Source of the DNA: Alphaproteobacteria bacterium
Lineage (GTDB): Bacteria > Pseudomonadota > Alphaproteobacteria > SHVP01
Assembly (NCBI GenBank): GCA_016869765.1
Contig: VGES01000016.1
Span: 1-64,000 of the forward strand
Direction of reading: 5' to 3'
DNA length: 64,000 bases
Positions 62,985-64,000 of the stretch are shown here, in pieces (position 1 is the stretch's first letter; each line of letters opens with the position of its first letter). The translations under genes were made by a program, and so were the position numbers. Below the pieces are notes generated by a model. That model was not told the DNA's origin. It was given only the letters and a program-made list of their open reading frames with translations, and searched no databases.

Positions 62985-63352
62985 TGCGGGGTCGAGTGCG
63001 TTTCTGGCAGGCCGCATTCAACGGGCCGGTCTTGGTATGCATCCTTTCATCCGATGAGACGATCGGTCGCGGCCGGCGTCACGAAGCATCAGATGCAGGG
63101 CCACCGGTTCTTGACGCAAAGACGTTCGTCGCGGGTTCAAGATCGGCGACCGCACCGAGGAAGCGACACCTGTCTGACAAAGTGAGGACAAGCATTGATG
63201 CCGATTCGCTCGCGAGATTTCTCCGGAGCAGTAGGAACGGTAAGACGTATTCGTTATGTTTGCGCCACGCGGGGCACCACCTCGCATGCCGCCTTGCCAT
63301 CGGCGACGGCATATCCACGGTCGTCTGGGCCTTCGCCCAGAGGTCACGGTCT
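62985..63352. other. Non-coding gap between the TA promoter and tRNA-Arg(TCG)
   Basis: I see no supported gene in these 368 nt. Short open frames here have no ribosome site, and one of them runs through the tRNA gene, so they are rejected. Local composition is less GC-rich around 63180-63260 (ATTGATGCC.., GTAAGACGTATTCGTTATG) than in the neighbouring core genes, which may mark older inserted DNA. Confidence 0.5.
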
Positions 63353-63429
63353 GCGCCCGTAGCTCAGTTGGATAGAGCACTAGACTTCGAATCTAGGGGT
63401 CGGGAGTTCGAATCTTCCCGGGCGCGCCA
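63353..63429 (+). tRNA. tRNA-Arg (anticodon TCG)
   Basis: A complete 77-nt cloverleaf with encoded CCA: acceptor GCGCCCG/CGGGCGC, D-arm GCTC..GAGC, anticodon stem CTAGA/TCTAG with loop CTTCGAA (anticodon TCG), T-arm GGGAG-TTCGAAT-CTTCC. It decodes CGA/CGG. It differs from the upstream tRNA-Arg(ACG) only at one D-loop base, the wobble base and a few T-stem bases, suggesting duplication followed by an anticodon switch. Confidence 0.96.
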
Positions 63430-63447
63430 CCGTGACCAGGGGGCAAC

Positions 63448-64000
63448 GTGCTCGACGTGATCGCGAACCGTCTGGCGCCCCACGGCTTGATCGTCCGGGG
63501 CGCGTTCCACCCGGACCCGGCCGACGACGTGCCCGTCCTGGCGAGCGGCACGTCAGTAGGGACCGTGGTACTCGTCGGCAACGCCGGATCGGCGATGTGG
63601 CGATCCTTCAGCCGGGAGCCACGTCCGATGGAGCGTCATCCGCTCAACGAGTGGATCGAATCGGTCATGGGCGTCTTGGTGCAGGACCTCGGGGCCGAGG
63701 TGTGCTACCCGCATCACGGTCCGCCGTTCCGCCCGTTCCTGCACTGGGCCCAACGCGCCGAGCCGATCGCACGGTCGCCCCTCGGGTTGTTCATCCATCC
63801 CCGCTTCGGCCTGTGGCACGCGTATCGGGCGGCGCTGCTGTTTTCGGAACGATTGCCGGTGCCGCTGCGCGAGCCCGTGGCGGCGCCGTGTGAAGGCTGC
63901 GCCGCGAAGCCGTGCCTCACCGCCTGCCCACTCGCGCACCTGCGCGGGGTCGTCCTGCACGTCGTTGAGTGTGCGACCAGTGACGCTGGTCGTACCTGTC
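63448..64000 (+). CDS. 4Fe-4S ferredoxin-like protein (3' end outside window)
   Basis: The frame opens at GTG 63448 (GGGGGCAAC upstream) and is still open at the window end, giving at least 184 aa. The N-terminal part (MLDVIANRLAPHGLIVRGAF.., TVVLVGNAGSAMWRSF) and FGLWHAYRAALLF lead to a cysteine motif CEGCAAKPCLTACP at about residues 150-163. This resembles one 4Fe-4S binding site of ferredoxin/QueG-like proteins, and further Cys would be expected beyond the edge. A conserved alphaproteobacterial 'ferredoxin-like' family is my best guess; the redox partner is unknown. Confidence 0.75.
   Translation, partial: MLDVIANRLAPHGLIVRGAFHPDPADDVPVLASGTSVGTVVLVGNAGSAMWRSFSREPRPMERHPLNEWIESVMGVLVQDLGAEVCYPHHGPPFRPFLHWAQRAEPIARSPLGLFIHPRFGLWHAYRAALLFSERLPVPLREPVAAPCEGCAAKPCLTACPLAHLRGVVLHVVECATSDAGRTC

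Noticed and set aside
62972-63460. A 162-aa open frame running through tRNA-Arg(TCG)
   Set aside because: It includes the full tRNA gene, has no ribosome site and no domain.

Overview
The window is GC-rich, gene-dense chromosomal DNA with frequent GTG/TTG starts and many 4-25 nt gene overlaps. Gene content and order point to an alphaproteobacterium, probably Rhodospirillales-like. The main support is the ffs-dnaX-ybaB-recR block, the rpmH-rnpA-yidD-yidC-engB-argB block, a dapD-dapE pair near def-fmt-truA, a fused indolepyruvate:ferredoxin oxidoreductase, a METTL20-type methyltransferase and a DUF2336 protein. Placement below class level is inference. I saw no insertion sequence, prophage or CRISPR array.

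Layout. 1-5.3 kb: accessory genes, namely the end of a LysR regulator, a CBS-pair protein, small membrane proteins, a CHRD protein with a clear terminator, and a cupin/SDR/SDR operon in which one SDR has lost its catalytic residues. 5.4-13.7 kb: an MFS-aminopropyltransferase-like fusion, a METTL20-type methyltransferase, a flavin monooxygenase behind two tandem carboxymuconolactone-decarboxylase paralogues, an M20 amidohydrolase, and a universal stress protein with an FNR/FixK-like box upstream. 13.7-24.9 kb: fused IOR, NhaD-type antiporter, secreted amidohydrolase, an HtrA-like protein with no catalytic triad, an MFS transporter, GST, M17 aminopeptidase, a gamma-glutamylcyclotransferase-like protein and a MarR regulator. 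24.9-32.4 kb: a yejABEF-type peptide ABC operon with two substrate-binding proteins. 32.5-36.7 kb: hisN, cytochrome c, kdsB, pheA, nudC.

36.7-46.9 kb is core housekeeping: SRP RNA, dnaX, ybaB, recR, a PP-loop ATPase, rmuC, def, fmt, truA, dapE, dapD and a HAD nucleotidase. 47.0-50.1 kb holds a PAS-GAF-GGDEF diguanylate cyclase gene split by an in-frame TGA, followed by a DUF2336 gene whose expected N-terminus lies in another frame. 50.1-54.1 kb is the rpmH-to-argB block behind a near-consensus sigma70 promoter. 54.2-61.9 kb carries an FAD disulfide reductase, an orphan histidine kinase, a Tam methyltransferase, gamma-glutamyltransferase, a P1 peptidase and a coiled-coil lipoprotein. 61.9-64 kb has two nearly identical tRNA-Arg genes (anticodons ACG and TCG) on either side of a ParE/RHH toxin-antitoxin pair with its own promoter-operator, then a truncated 4Fe-4S protein.

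The features most worth attention are the interrupted c-di-GMP gene and its frameshifted neighbour, the two apparent pseudoenzymes (SDR and HtrA-like), the degenerate aminopropyltransferase fusion, the FNR-like box before the stress protein, the dual-receptor peptide transporter, and three convergent gene pairs that end on the same CTAG.
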